From: an uncultured Candidatus Poseidoniales archaeon
Lineage (GTDB): Archaea; Thermoplasmatota; Poseidoniia; Poseidoniales; Poseidoniaceae
Assembly (NCBI GenBank): GCA_902563095.1
Contig: CACEWA010000008.1
Span: 1 to 52,243 of the forward strand
DNA: 52,243 nucleotides
Direction: 5' to 3'
The position numbers and the translations under genes are program-made. Below, piece by piece: positions 8,273 through 15,643 of this stretch. The stretch's first letter is position 1. Each line of letters opens with the position of its first letter. The notes below the pieces were generated by a model that was not told where the DNA came from, searched no databases, and saw nothing but the letters and a program-made list of their open reading frames with translations.

Positions 8273-8290
8273 TTTTTGGCCCCCCTAAAT
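8273..8290 (-). promoter_or_regulatory. Box G: degenerate ATTTAGG-N4-CCTAAAT palindrome
   Basis: Read on the minus strand, ATTTAGG-GGGG-CCAAAAA matches one full half-site and five of seven bases of the other. It lies directly downstream of the TATA-like TATAAA at 8296-8301 and 26 bases upstream of the transferase ATG at 8246, the same arrangement as at the other boxes of this window. It is the weakest copy, and regulation of this gene is inferred from position. Confidence 0.45.
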
Positions 8291-8400
8291 TAGTGTTTAT
8301 ACTTTCCACTACTTCGCAAAAAAAAATCCCTATGAAAATAGCATATTTGTAAGAGTCATAGGGAAATTCCCTAAAGGGGATTGCTAAGCCTCGCTGGATT

Positions 8401-9399
8401 ATGGCTCATATTGCAGTTCTTGGATTGGGGAATTGGGGAAGCGCTATTGCCCGTTTGTGGTTACTTGAGGGACACAAAGTCAAGGGGTGGACCATCGAAC
8501 AGGAAGTTTACGAATCAATTACTATGGAAGGGATGAATCACAAATACCTTCCAGACCATTCTCTTGATGGCCTAGAAGCCACTATGCATGTGGAAGAAGC
8601 TCTTGAAGGAAGCGAAATTATCGTACTTGCAGTTCCATCATCTGTAATCCTAAATGTCGTAGAAGATATCATTGATCATCTTCGCCCTGGGCATGTTTTG
8701 TTAGACTTAGCAAAGGGTCTAGCTCCTGGTAAGCGATTGATTAGTGAAGCAATTCACCAAATGTTGGACGACAGAAACATGCACAACCCTCTTGCTGTTC
8801 TTACAGGGCCAACCATTGCTCCAGAGGCAGCTGGTGGGGTCATGACAACAGCATTAGTTGCAAGCGAAGACGTCTCTGTTGCAGAAAACTTAGCCTCGAC
8901 TTTGACAACTCCTACCTTCATCTTACACCCTGCATCTGATCCTGTTGGAGCCGAACTTTGGGGTGCGTTCAAGAATGTAGTTGCTCTTGCTTGCGGTTTA
9001 GTTGATGGACTAAAGAAAATAGGAACTTTGGGGGGAGACAACCTGAAGGCTGCAATATTCAATGCAGGATTCCGCGAAGGTTGCTTACTACTGCCTCAAT
9101 TAGGAGCGAGAGCCGAAGTCGCTTTTGGTCCAGCAGGACTAGGCGACTTGTATGTTACAGCAACTTCGCCTCATGGAAGAAACCGTAGAATGGGTGAGAA
9201 ATTAGGAAGTGGATTAACTCTTGAACAAGCGCTTGAAGAAATGGTGATGGTTGCTGAAGGAGTTAGAGCCGCTAGAATGTTCAGAGATAGGGCGATTGAC
9301 ATGGGAATTGACGTTCCTTTTGTCGTTGCAGTCAACACTTTGCTTGACGGATATATCGATGCTGAAGAGTGTTGCCGCAGAATGGTAGCTCTCTCCTGA
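8401..9399 (+). CDS. gpsA: NAD(P)-dependent glycerol-3-phosphate dehydrogenase
   Basis: Reduces dihydroxyacetone phosphate to sn-glycerol 3-phosphate. The 332-residue protein starts with the Rossmann motif VLGLGNWGSAIA. It has the LAVPSSV and LAKGL segments, then the substrate domain with AFKNVVALACG (catalytic Lys region), GDNLKAAIFNAGFRE and FGPAGLGDLYVTATSPHGRNRRMG. This is the bacterial enzyme, not the archaeal glycerol-1-phosphate dehydrogenase. It may supply lipid backbone of bacterial stereochemistry or handle glycerol catabolism. It is divergent from the membrane transferase, and a short palindrome GGGAAATTCCC (8361-8371) lies in its leader. It leads into two small genes at 9440 and 9649. 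Confidence 0.95.
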   Translation: MAHIAVLGLGNWGSAIARLWLLEGHKVKGWTIEQEVYESITMEGMNHKYLPDHSLDGLEATMHVEEALEGSEIIVLAVPSSVILNVVEDIIDHLRPGHVLLDLAKGLAPGKRLISEAIHQMLDDRNMHNPLAVLTGPTIAPEAAGGVMTTALVASEDVSVAENLASTLTTPTFILHPASDPVGAELWGAFKNVVALACGLVDGLKKIGTLGGDNLKAAIFNAGFREGCLLLPQLGARAEVAFGPAGLGDLYVTATSPHGRNRRMGEKLGSGLTLEQALEEMVMVAEGVRAARMFRDRAIDMGIDVPFVVAVNTLLDGYIDAEECCRRMVALS

Positions 9400-9439
9400 G
9401 AGCAGTAGTATTGATTTGCTTTGAGGATGTGGGGTAATC

Positions 9440-9652
9440 ATGGCAGAACTAACTGAGTTCGAGTTGCGCCTGTTCGAGTGGATTAGACAATCCGATTTTG
9501 AAACCGTGGCTTGGTCAAGCAAAAAGGCCGCTAAGTCCTTCAAATGCAAGGAAGATGAGATCTATGAAGGAGTGGCTGCATTGACAAGAAAAGTTCCAAG
9601 CAGAATCCAAATCTACTACGAAGATGGCAACCTTCACATCGCTGCAGAGTGA
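9440..9652 (+). CDS. Small conserved-looking protein, unknown function
   Basis: A 70-residue soluble, mixed-charge protein with no signal peptide or cysteine cluster apart from one Cys. The pattern of three short helices followed by a beta-hairpin-like RIQIYYEDGNLHIAAE end is compatible with a small winged-helix fold, which is only a guess. Evidence that it is real: a GGGG-containing stretch a few bases before the ATG, a stop that overlaps the start region of the next gene, and a position in line between gpsA and the DCC-family gene. Function not recognised. Confidence 0.7.
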   Translation: MAELTEFELRLFEWIRQSDFETVAWSSKKAAKSFKCKEDEIYEGVAALTRKVPSRIQIYYEDGNLHIAAE

Positions 9653-9987
9653 ATATGGCAAAAGACGCCTTGCTCATCGATGGACTTTGTGCGCTTTGCA
9701 CAAAAACTGGAAAATTCATTTCAAAACGTCAGTCTAACCCATTAGAAATCATTGAGCAGAATTCCGATGAAGGTAAACGGTTGCTAGAGGAATATGGAAT
9801 AGTGATTGATTCTGTTGTTCTGATTAGAAATAGCAAAGCGTATGTTCGTTCTGCTGCAGCAATTCGATGTCTCCTTTACATGAAATGGAATTGGAGATGG
9901 ATGTATCCTTTTGCTTGGATTGTACCACTTCCTATTCGTGATTTGATTTATTTGATAATTTCAAAACTAAGATTTAGGGCGTCCTAA
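9649..9987 (+). CDS. DCC-family thiol-disulfide oxidoreductase-like protein (DUF393)
   Basis: A 112-residue protein of the DCC family, named for the N-terminal Asp-x-x-Cys-x-x-Cys motif, seen here as DGLCALC. The C-terminal half contains the family's helical segment with RSAAAIRCLLYM and a proline-containing hydrophobic stretch near WIVPLPIRDLIY. These proteins are predicted thiol-disulfide oxidoreductases with few characterised members. The GTG at 9649 overlaps the previous stop; ATG at 9655 is an equally good start. Its stop codon (9985-9987) lies inside the palindromic box A, so the end of this gene and the regulatory region of the next promoter are superimposed. Confidence 0.85.
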   Translation: MNMAKDALLIDGLCALCTKTGKFISKRQSNPLEIIEQNSDEGKRLLEEYGIVIDSVVLIRNSKAYVRSAAAIRCLLYMKWNWRWMYPFAWIVPLPIRDLIYLIISKLRFRAS

Positions 9988-9989
9988 AT
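9972..9989. promoter_or_regulatory. Box A: perfect ATTTAGG-N4-CCTAAAT palindrome
   Basis: Seven-base arms ATTTAGG and CCTAAAT are perfectly complementary around the spacer GCGT. The box overlaps the stop codon of the DCC-family gene and abuts the TATA-like TTATATTAA at 9989-9997 that should drive the PhnD-like gene. Box B follows with a centre-to-centre distance of 33 bases. The half-site TTAGG resembles the DtxR/IdeR metalloregulator half-site, though the spacer is shorter than in the classical 19-bp DtxR operator. Confidence 0.75.
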
Positions 9990-10004
9990 TATATTAACGT
10001 GCGC

Positions 10005-10022
10005 ATTTAGGGAGCCCTAATT
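10005..10022. promoter_or_regulatory. Box B: ATTTAGG-N4-CCTAATT palindrome
   Basis: Six of seven arm positions are complementary around the spacer GAGC; the inner core GGGAGCCC also approaches symmetry. It lies between the TATA-like element (9989-9997) and the PhnD-like ATG at 10031, covering the expected transcription start. Binding here would block transcription, so repression by a metal-loaded regulator is the simplest model. Confidence 0.75.
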
Positions 10023-10030
10023 GTGATAGT

Positions 10031-11110
10031 ATGAAGCCGAAATTTAGCCTCCCCCTTTTAGTAATGATTTTCTTTGTTAGCGCAAGCATGCCCGGCTGTT
10101 TGTTCTCGGATGATAGCACTGTTACATTCAAGAAATGTGATGATGAAGACAACTGTTTAACCGTTGCTTTTGAGACAAAAGAAGAATACAGCAACACAGA
10201 AGAAAATCCTCAAGAATTGGCAGATAGACTTTCTGAACTCTTGGGCATGGATGTAGAAATATATCCTGTTTCTGGACCCGGTGCAACTATTGAAGCACTA
10301 CGGTTTGGACATGCAGACTTAGGTTTCCTAGACGGAGGAGCCGCTTGGTTGAGTTGGCAAAATCACAACCTTCAGGTTTTAGGAGCTGAACAAAAGCAAG
10401 ATGGTAGGCCGTTTTACAATGCTATTGCATGGGTTCACAAGGACTCAGACATGGCACTTGCTGACCAAGATGACGATAATTCAACCGATCCTTTCGCTTT
10501 GATGGAAGGTAAAACATCATGCCACACATCAGCATTAGGTAGTTCTGGAATGCTCCTTCCAATGGGATGGATGATTGACAGTGGATATGTGGAAGTTGTT
10601 GGAGACCCTGATGACATCAGTTCCCTGCCGGATACTGTCTACAACCACTTTTCTGAGGATTCAAGTATTCCAGATAGTGGAACAAAATACCACAAATACA
10701 TCGGTTCACTAAGATGCTTGGCAGAAGGAGGAAAGGATTACATCTCCTTTGCTAAAGACCCAACTGTTCCTGATTATTGTGGAAACGAGGACCCTGATGA
10801 CAACCAAGATTGGTGTTTTGAAGGAGAATTCAAAGATGTAAACGATTACTACGCACTACCTACTTTTGGTAAAGCACCAAGTCACCCAATAATGTACAAT
10901 CCAGATTTTATGTCTGAAGAGATGGTTCAATTGATACGAGATGCTTTTGCTGAAATGAGTTCCAACTCAGATGACGTAGAGATTTTACAAGATGTAATGA
11001 ACACTCCTGGAATCACGATTATTGGCACTGAAGATCACTTGGGCCACTACGGTAGCTTAATTGAAGACGTACCCGGAATCGATGCATACTTCAAAGAAAA
11101 ATACGATTGA
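10031..11110 (+). CDS. PhnD-like ABC transporter solute-binding lipoprotein
   Basis: A 359-residue secreted lipoprotein: the signal segment ends in a lipobox-like ASMPGC with the lipid-bearing Cys at about residue 23. The mature part fits the phosphate/phosphonate PhnD-type periplasmic-binding family (PF12974), with GMDVEIYPVSGPGATIEALRFGHADLGFLDGGAAW as the typical ligand-site region (short excerpt: EALRFGHADLGFLDG). It is unusually acidic and carries several extra Cys pairs. Matching ATPase and permease genes (PhnC, PhnE types) lie nearby on the opposite strand. Its promoter holds two palindromic boxes also found before the Fea1-like gene. A metal, metal chelate or oxyanion could be the ligand; none is shown by sequence. 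Confidence 0.82.
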   Translation: MKPKFSLPLLVMIFFVSASMPGCLFSDDSTVTFKKCDDEDNCLTVAFETKEEYSNTEENPQELADRLSELLGMDVEIYPVSGPGATIEALRFGHADLGFLDGGAAWLSWQNHNLQVLGAEQKQDGRPFYNAIAWVHKDSDMALADQDDDNSTDPFALMEGKTSCHTSALGSSGMLLPMGWMIDSGYVEVVGDPDDISSLPDTVYNHFSEDSSIPDSGTKYHKYIGSLRCLAEGGKDYISFAKDPTVPDYCGNEDPDDNQDWCFEGEFKDVNDYYALPTFGKAPSHPIMYNPDFMSEEMVQLIRDAFAEMSSNSDDVEILQDVMNTPGITIIGTEDHLGHYGSLIEDVPGIDAYFKEKYD

Positions 11111-11111
11111 A

Positions 11112-12356
11112 ATGAAAAATCTTCGTGTTTCTCTATTAGTGTTTATTCTGCTAACTTATGGTTTCTCAGGATGCTTAGGTGACGACGAGCAAAACCAGGA
11201 AGAAGAATCTGGTTTTGGTTGGCCTGAACAGGTCGAAATTGATTGCATTATTCCTAACCAGACTGGGCTAGTTTGCGAGTACTATGCTAGTATGAATTCT
11301 ACCCCTGTACTTACATTAGACGACCCGAATGATAATGATGCAATTTGGATTGTGAACTTAGATGGCCAAATAACAAAATGGGCCCAAAATGAAGAACAAG
11401 AACTTCCTATTCAAACCAGTTTGGTGGGAGATTTATCCGGTGTCGTATCAAGATGTCATTTTGAGCAGGGCCTACTCGGTATGGAATTTGATGAAGATTA
11501 CATGAATACAGGGAGAGTCCTTCTGGTATACAATGAGAATAATTCTTGCGATAGTGCAAAGGACTCGAATGTAGTTCTATCTCACGCCAAAATAATTGAT
11601 GGACAAATGGATTTAGATTCACTAGAAGTTTTGATTGAGGTAAACAAATCAAATAGAAATCACAATGGTGGAAATATTATTTCAGTCGGTAATAATCAAT
11701 ATATTTGGAGCATAGGTGACGGAGGTGGAAGCTTCGACCCACATGGTCATGGTCAAAACTCATCATCGCTTTTAGGAACCATCCAACTCATTCACTATGA
11801 AAATGAAAGTTTAATCTTGATGAATGGTACAGATGACCCCAGTTACACTTTGCATTATGGTTTGAGGAATCCATGGAGAATTGATTTCGACCCTAATGGG
11901 AACCTTTGGATTGCAGATGTTGGCCAGTTATGCTATGAAGAAGTGAATCTAGTACCAGTAATGCAATCCTCCAATTTTGGTTGGTCAGAAAGAGAAGGAT
12001 TCCATGACGTCGATGAAGAAAAAGGGTGTTATGAAAACCGTTCAGAGCCAAATAGTAAATTCACAGACCCAATAATCCAGTATAGCAACAATGTCACTCA
12101 TTGTTCCATAATAGGAGGGTTTTGGATGGATTGGGGTCCAGAATTGCTTAGAGATGGCTACGTGTATGGGGATTTCTGTAGCGGGCAAATATGGAGTGCC
12201 AAGAATATCGACGGTAAGTGGACTGCAGTAGAGGTAGGTAATGTCGGTACAATGATTGTAGGATTTGGAAAAGGAGTGAATAATGAATTACTAATTTTTA
12301 GTTGGGCAGGTTCAATATATCAATTGAACGAGAATCATTCCTCTGAATCTCCATGA
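11112..12356 (+). CDS. Sorbosone/glucose dehydrogenase-like beta-propeller lipoprotein
   Basis: A 414-residue secreted lipoprotein; ATG at 11112 follows the previous stop by one base and gives a signal ending in GFSGC. The mature protein resembles the PQQ-dependent aldose sugar dehydrogenase/sorbosone dehydrogenase propeller (YliI and HHIP-like): GLLGMEFDEDY, HNGGNIISVG and YGLRNPWRIDFDPNGNLWIADVGQ are characteristic (the Arg-Asn-Pro-Trp core is clear). Whether PQQ is bound cannot be told. It is co-transcribed with the PhnD-like gene and so probably under the same boxes. Its 3' end overlaps the convergent permease by 22 bases. Why a propeller oxidoreductase sits in this operon is not clear; a surface redox step in ligand release is possible. 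Confidence 0.82.
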   Translation: MKNLRVSLLVFILLTYGFSGCLGDDEQNQEEESGFGWPEQVEIDCIIPNQTGLVCEYYASMNSTPVLTLDDPNDNDAIWIVNLDGQITKWAQNEEQELPIQTSLVGDLSGVVSRCHFEQGLLGMEFDEDYMNTGRVLLVYNENNSCDSAKDSNVVLSHAKIIDGQMDLDSLEVLIEVNKSNRNHNGGNIISVGNNQYIWSIGDGGGSFDPHGHGQNSSSLLGTIQLIHYENESLILMNGTDDPSYTLHYGLRNPWRIDFDPNGNLWIADVGQLCYEEVNLVPVMQSSNFGWSEREGFHDVDEEKGCYENRSEPNSKFTDPIIQYSNNVTHCSIIGGFWMDWGPELLRDGYVYGDFCSGQIWSAKNIDGKWTAVEVGNVGTMIVGFGKGVNNELLIFSWAGSIYQLNENHSSESP

Positions 12357-13237
12357 TGAAATTTCTTAGCCTGTTTTGGCGACAAAAATATCGTTGACCA
12401 GGATGGCCTTTTTACATCACCATCTTCCGTTACAAAGGAACGAATATACATTGAGATAAGATCTATAATTACCACTACGACTAAGATAACAACTAGGAAT
12501 GCCATCACATTTTGATACATTTGAAAGCCCATATAGAATTGTAGGTAGTATCCGATACCTCCTGCACCGACTAAACCTAATACCGCACCGTGCCTTACAT
12601 TATATTCAAACATAAACAACAATTGGCTAAGCAGATTGTTACTGGATTCAGGAATTACAACATTTGTAACGATTTCCGGATGAGATAGACCCATGGCCCT
12701 AGCTGCTTCCAATGGACTATTCTGTACCCCTTCCATCTCTTCATATTGCAACTTCCCAAGATAGCCTACAGTGTAGAATGTCATCGCTAAAACCCCAGCA
12801 AGTGGACCCAACCCCACAATGACCACGAATATAATCGCCCAAATTATACTTGGAAGACTTCTGGTTGTGGCAAGTAGAACCCTCATTGGTAGGTAAACCC
12901 ATGCTGATGTCAAATTTTTAGCAGCAAATGGTGATAGAATTATTGCTACAAAGAACCCCATGATTGTTGACACAAATGCCATTTTTAATGTTTCAAGCAT
13001 ACCGATGTAAGCCTTGGAGCAAAAGAATCCGATACTAGAAGTACATTCAGGATATTTTCTTGCTTCCAACATACTCCATTCGGGTGGCCACAATGATTCA
13101 CTCCAAAATGTGGAAAAATTATTCCAACTATCGTCTACGGTTTTCCAATTTCCTTGCAAAAGATCATCTAGCATAATGTAGCAAAGTACTGCAAGAATAA
13201 TCGCAGTGAACAATATCTTCTTCAATGCTCGATTCAT
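12335..13237 (-). CDS. PhnE-type ABC transporter permease
   Basis: A 300-residue inner-membrane permease with about six transmembrane helices. The binding-protein-dependent signature region is visible as EAARAMGLSHPEIVTNVVIPES, the EAA loop that docks on the ATPase; the excerpt EAARAMGLSHPEI is diagnostic. The overall pattern matches PhnE. ATG at 13237 is chosen because GAGGAG lies ten bases before it, although the frame is open to 13282. The start immediately follows the stop of the ATPase gene, so the two are coupled. Together they should work with the PhnD-like lipoprotein at 10031, which is encoded convergently. Confidence 0.88.
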   Translation of the reverse strand: MNRALKKILFTAIILAVLCYIMLDDLLQGNWKTVDDSWNNFSTFWSESLWPPEWSMLEARKYPECTSSIGFFCSKAYIGMLETLKMAFVSTIMGFFVAIILSPFAAKNLTSAWVYLPMRVLLATTRSLPSIIWAIIFVVIVGLGPLAGVLAMTFYTVGYLGKLQYEEMEGVQNSPLEAARAMGLSHPEIVTNVVIPESSNNLLSQLLFMFEYNVRHGAVLGLVGAGGIGYYLQFYMGFQMYQNVMAFLVVILVVVVIIDLISMYIRSFVTEDGDVKRPSWSTIFLSPKQAKKFHHGDSEE

Positions 13238-13244
13238 AATATCA

Positions 13245-13937
13245 TTACTCCTCAGACAATGGTTCAAGTTCATAATCCACAAATTTGACTAATTTGCCAT
13301 CTAAGTTCATCTGTAGAAGTTTATCAGAAATTTCCGCTGCTCTTCGGATATTGTGTTCAACAATAATCATTGCAGATTCACTTTCTTTCATATATTCCTT
13401 TACTGCATCTAAAACAATAGAAATATTATCATCATCCAATTCGCTCAGGAATTCGTCAGCGAGTATCAATTTAGGCCTTTGAGCAAGAGTTCTTGCCGTA
13501 GCAACTCTCCTTTGTTGACCGCCAGATAATCTTCGAACGGGTTCATCGATTTTTTCTACCAGCCCCATTCTATTTACGGCATCTAGAACCCTAGTGTGTC
13601 TGCGGTTAAACCAGGTTAGTGGTTCGGACCAGAAGGGTGTTCCCGATCTTGCTCCTAAATCCACATTGTGATACACGCTTGTATGGCGAACTAAACCTAA
13701 TCTTTGAGGGATATAGCCAATTCCCCCCCTCCTCGGTGCATTACAGGAAATTTCTCCAGCAAGTGGTCTTACTAATCCAGCAACTGTCCTTAAGAAAGTG
13801 GTTTTTCCAATTCCAGAAGGCCCTACAATTGCAATGATTTCGCCTGCTCTAATTTCTAAATTAATTTTTGAAATCAATTCAACGTCGTATCCAACTGCTA
13901 AGTTTTCAACTGAAAGAATCAATTTCCTGTCTGACAA
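13245..13937 (-). CDS. PhnC-type ABC transporter ATP-binding protein
   Basis: A 230-residue ABC ATPase with Walker A GPSGIGKTT, Q-loop near IPQRLG, signature LSGGQQRR and Walker B LILADE, where the usual DEP is DEF. It energises the PhnE-type permease encoded next. Translation probably begins at a TTG codon (13937), preceded by GGGGGAG at close to ideal spacing; no ATG is well placed. It begins 54 bases after the HugZ-like gene, so it may be read through from the heme operon or from its own TATA-like GAATATACG in the gap. Confidence 0.88.
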   Translation of the reverse strand: MSDRKLILSVENLAVGYDVELISKINLEIRAGEIIAIVGPSGIGKTTFLRTVAGLVRPLAGEISCNAPRRGGIGYIPQRLGLVRHTSVYHNVDLGARSGTPFWSEPLTWFNRRHTRVLDAVNRMGLVEKIDEPVRRLSGGQQRRVATARTLAQRPKLILADEFLSELDDDNISIVLDAVKEYMKESESAMIIVEHNIRRAAEISDKLLQMNLDGKLVKFVDYELEPLSEE

Positions 13938-13991
13938 AATTCTCCCCCGGTTTTGCTAAAGGTATCGTATATTCAAAACCTTACAACTAAT

Positions 13992-14813
13992 TTAGTCCAT
14001 TTTTCTGGCTCTCTTTACCAAATTTATGATTTCTACTCTAGCTTCTTCTGAATTGCTTATTTGATTTTCAAATGCGAGGCGAATTGGCCTATTACCGTCT
14101 GATGTTACTGCAGACATCTCAAAGCCATACCTATCTATTGACACCATCTCAGCATCTGTTGTATCAACGGCTTTACTCATTTTTTGACAAATAATTACCA
14201 TTGCATCGCGATGGTCATCGTTCATATGCTCAATAATATCTTCAGCATGTGGTTCTACAGGGTCTGGATCTGATTTGAACCAATCATTAGCATCTACCCA
14301 AGACATTCTACCAAAGCCGCCTATGTACCTAATAGATTCGACTTCTAAGCGATAAAAATCAAAATCTTCGAAGTCTACATAAAATCGTGCACTTGGATGC
14401 TTTTCTAAAAATATTGATTTGGCGGTTGGTCTATCAGATTCTGGTAGTTTTGTACAGTCGCCAACCAAGGTAACTCGGCCTAAAGCGAGTGGATTTTCAT
14501 CTCCCCCTTCTGCAATCAACAATGAAGATTTCGAATCTGCTTGTAGATTCTTTGTATGTTCTGCTAATTTGCTAATTAGGAATATTGGATTACCCTTGTA
14601 CATCGCATAAGTAACAAATGAACCATATGGGTAATTGCCCTCATTCTTTGAGATAGTGCAAAGAGTTGCTGTAGCTTTTTTACAAGCCATAGTCATCGAA
14701 TATTCTGCATGACTTGGCGTTGCAACGTTTGGGTCATACAGCAATTCTTGTTTCACTCTTCTTTCTCCTTTAGGAACCCCGTGCCTGGGTATATTGTCTT
14801 CCTTCTTTGTCAT
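13992..14813 (-). CDS. HugZ-type heme-degrading protein
   Basis: Probable heme oxygenase of the HugZ/HutZ family, which has a split-barrel fold related to FMN-binding pyridoxamine phosphate oxidases and releases iron from heme in the cytoplasm. Residues about 35-180 form the split barrel (ATLCTISKNEGNYPYGSFVTY, short core YPYGSFVTY; ISKLAEHTKNL; RFYVDFEDFDFYRLEV). The C-terminus is a DUF2470-like domain starting EDIIEHMNDDHRDAM, which carries heme-ligand candidates in the family. ATG at 14813 is favoured by GAGGTG six bases ahead. The gene follows a FecBCD/BtuCDF-type transporter in the same direction, which supports heme as the transported cargo. Other flavin reductase-like roles remain possible. 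Confidence 0.82.
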   Translation of the reverse strand: MTKKEDNIPRHGVPKGERRVKQELLYDPNVATPSHAEYSMTMACKKATATLCTISKNEGNYPYGSFVTYAMYKGNPIFLISKLAEHTKNLQADSKSSLLIAEGGDENPLALGRVTLVGDCTKLPESDRPTAKSIFLEKHPSARFYVDFEDFDFYRLEVESIRYIGGFGRMSWVDANDWFKSDPDPVEPHAEDIIEHMNDDHRDAMVIICQKMSKAVDTTDAEMVSIDRYGFEMSAVTSDGNRPIRLAFENQISNSEEARVEIINLVKRARKMD

Positions 14814-14829
14814 ATTTTCACCTCTATGT

Positions 14830-15630
14830 TTAAATTTCATCGTAAACTAATACGCGAATATAACCCTCATCTGTTAACTCGACAGATGACTTAACACTAA
14901 ATACATCAGCTATGTTTTCCTCTGTGAGGACCTCTTTCGGAGGGCCAAACGCCCTTACAGAGCCATTGTCTAACAGCAAAATTTTATCAGAATACCTTGC
15001 TGCTATATTGATGTCATGTATAGCAATGAGCGCCGATTTCGGGGTTTCACTATCTTTGATTAATTTCTTTATACATTTCATAACCTGAATTTGATTTTTT
15101 AGATCAAGATCGCTGGTTGGTTCATCGAACAAAAACAAATTAGGGTCTTGAGCCACAGCCTTAGCAATAATTACTCTCTGCCTCTCTCCTCCCGAAATTT
15201 GATCAAACTTTCTAAATGCAAAATCTTCCAAATTTAGATATCTTAGAGTTTCACTAACTTTACTGCGATCATCATCGCTTATTCGCCACTTTATGTGCGG
15301 TTTCCTTCCAAGAAGAACTACATCGAAGACATCCATTGAAAAACTGGTTCGAACGGATTGAGGAACATAAGACATAACTCTTGACAAGGCGACTAAATCT
15401 AATGAGGACACATCTGTCAAACTAACATCATCAGATTCTTCCGAGTTAGCGATTATTTTGATTGTACCTTTTTTCGGTTTAAGGATGGTATTCAAGCACT
15501 TTATCAAAGTAGATTTACCTGCACCATTAATCCCTAAAATCGAGACTACTTCGTTCGATTTTATTGATAAATCTACACCCTTTAGTACCTCATTCTCACC
15601 CCAGGAGAAATATAGATCTTTAACGCTCAA
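14830..15630 (-). CDS. FecE/BtuD-type ABC transporter ATP-binding protein
   Basis: A 266-residue ATPase for heme, siderophore or cobalamin import. Walker A is GINGAGKST, the Q-loop is YVPQSVRTSF, the signature is ISGGERQR, and Walker B is LFLFDEPTSDLD. The sequence MSYVPQSV and the LGRKPH element are typical of the FecE/BtuD/HmuV branch. The start appears to be a TTG at 15630, with GAGAG just upstream and no ATG nearby. It begins 13 bases after the permease stop and ends close to the HugZ-like gene start, consistent with one operon. Confidence 0.92.
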   Translation of the reverse strand: MSVKDLYFSWGENEVLKGVDLSIKSNEVVSILGINGAGKSTLIKCLNTILKPKKGTIKIIANSEESDDVSLTDVSSLDLVALSRVMSYVPQSVRTSFSMDVFDVVLLGRKPHIKWRISDDDRSKVSETLRYLNLEDFAFRKFDQISGGERQRVIIAKAVAQDPNLFLFDEPTSDLDLKNQIQVMKCIKKLIKDSETPKSALIAIHDINIAARYSDKILLLDNGSVRAFGPPKEVLTEENIADVFSVKSSVELTDEGYIRVLVYDEI

Positions 15631-15643
15631 AATCTCTCTAATT

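Noticed and set aside
8311-8330. A-rich run upstream of gpsA as a terminator or origin element
   Set aside because: A single run of A residues in an AT-rich divergent intergenic region, without repeats or dyads to support either role.
12335-13937. Naming the PhnC/PhnE-type genes as phosphonate transporter components
   Set aside because: No phosphonate-breakdown gene is present and the partner gene lies behind metal-type boxes, so the substrate is left open.
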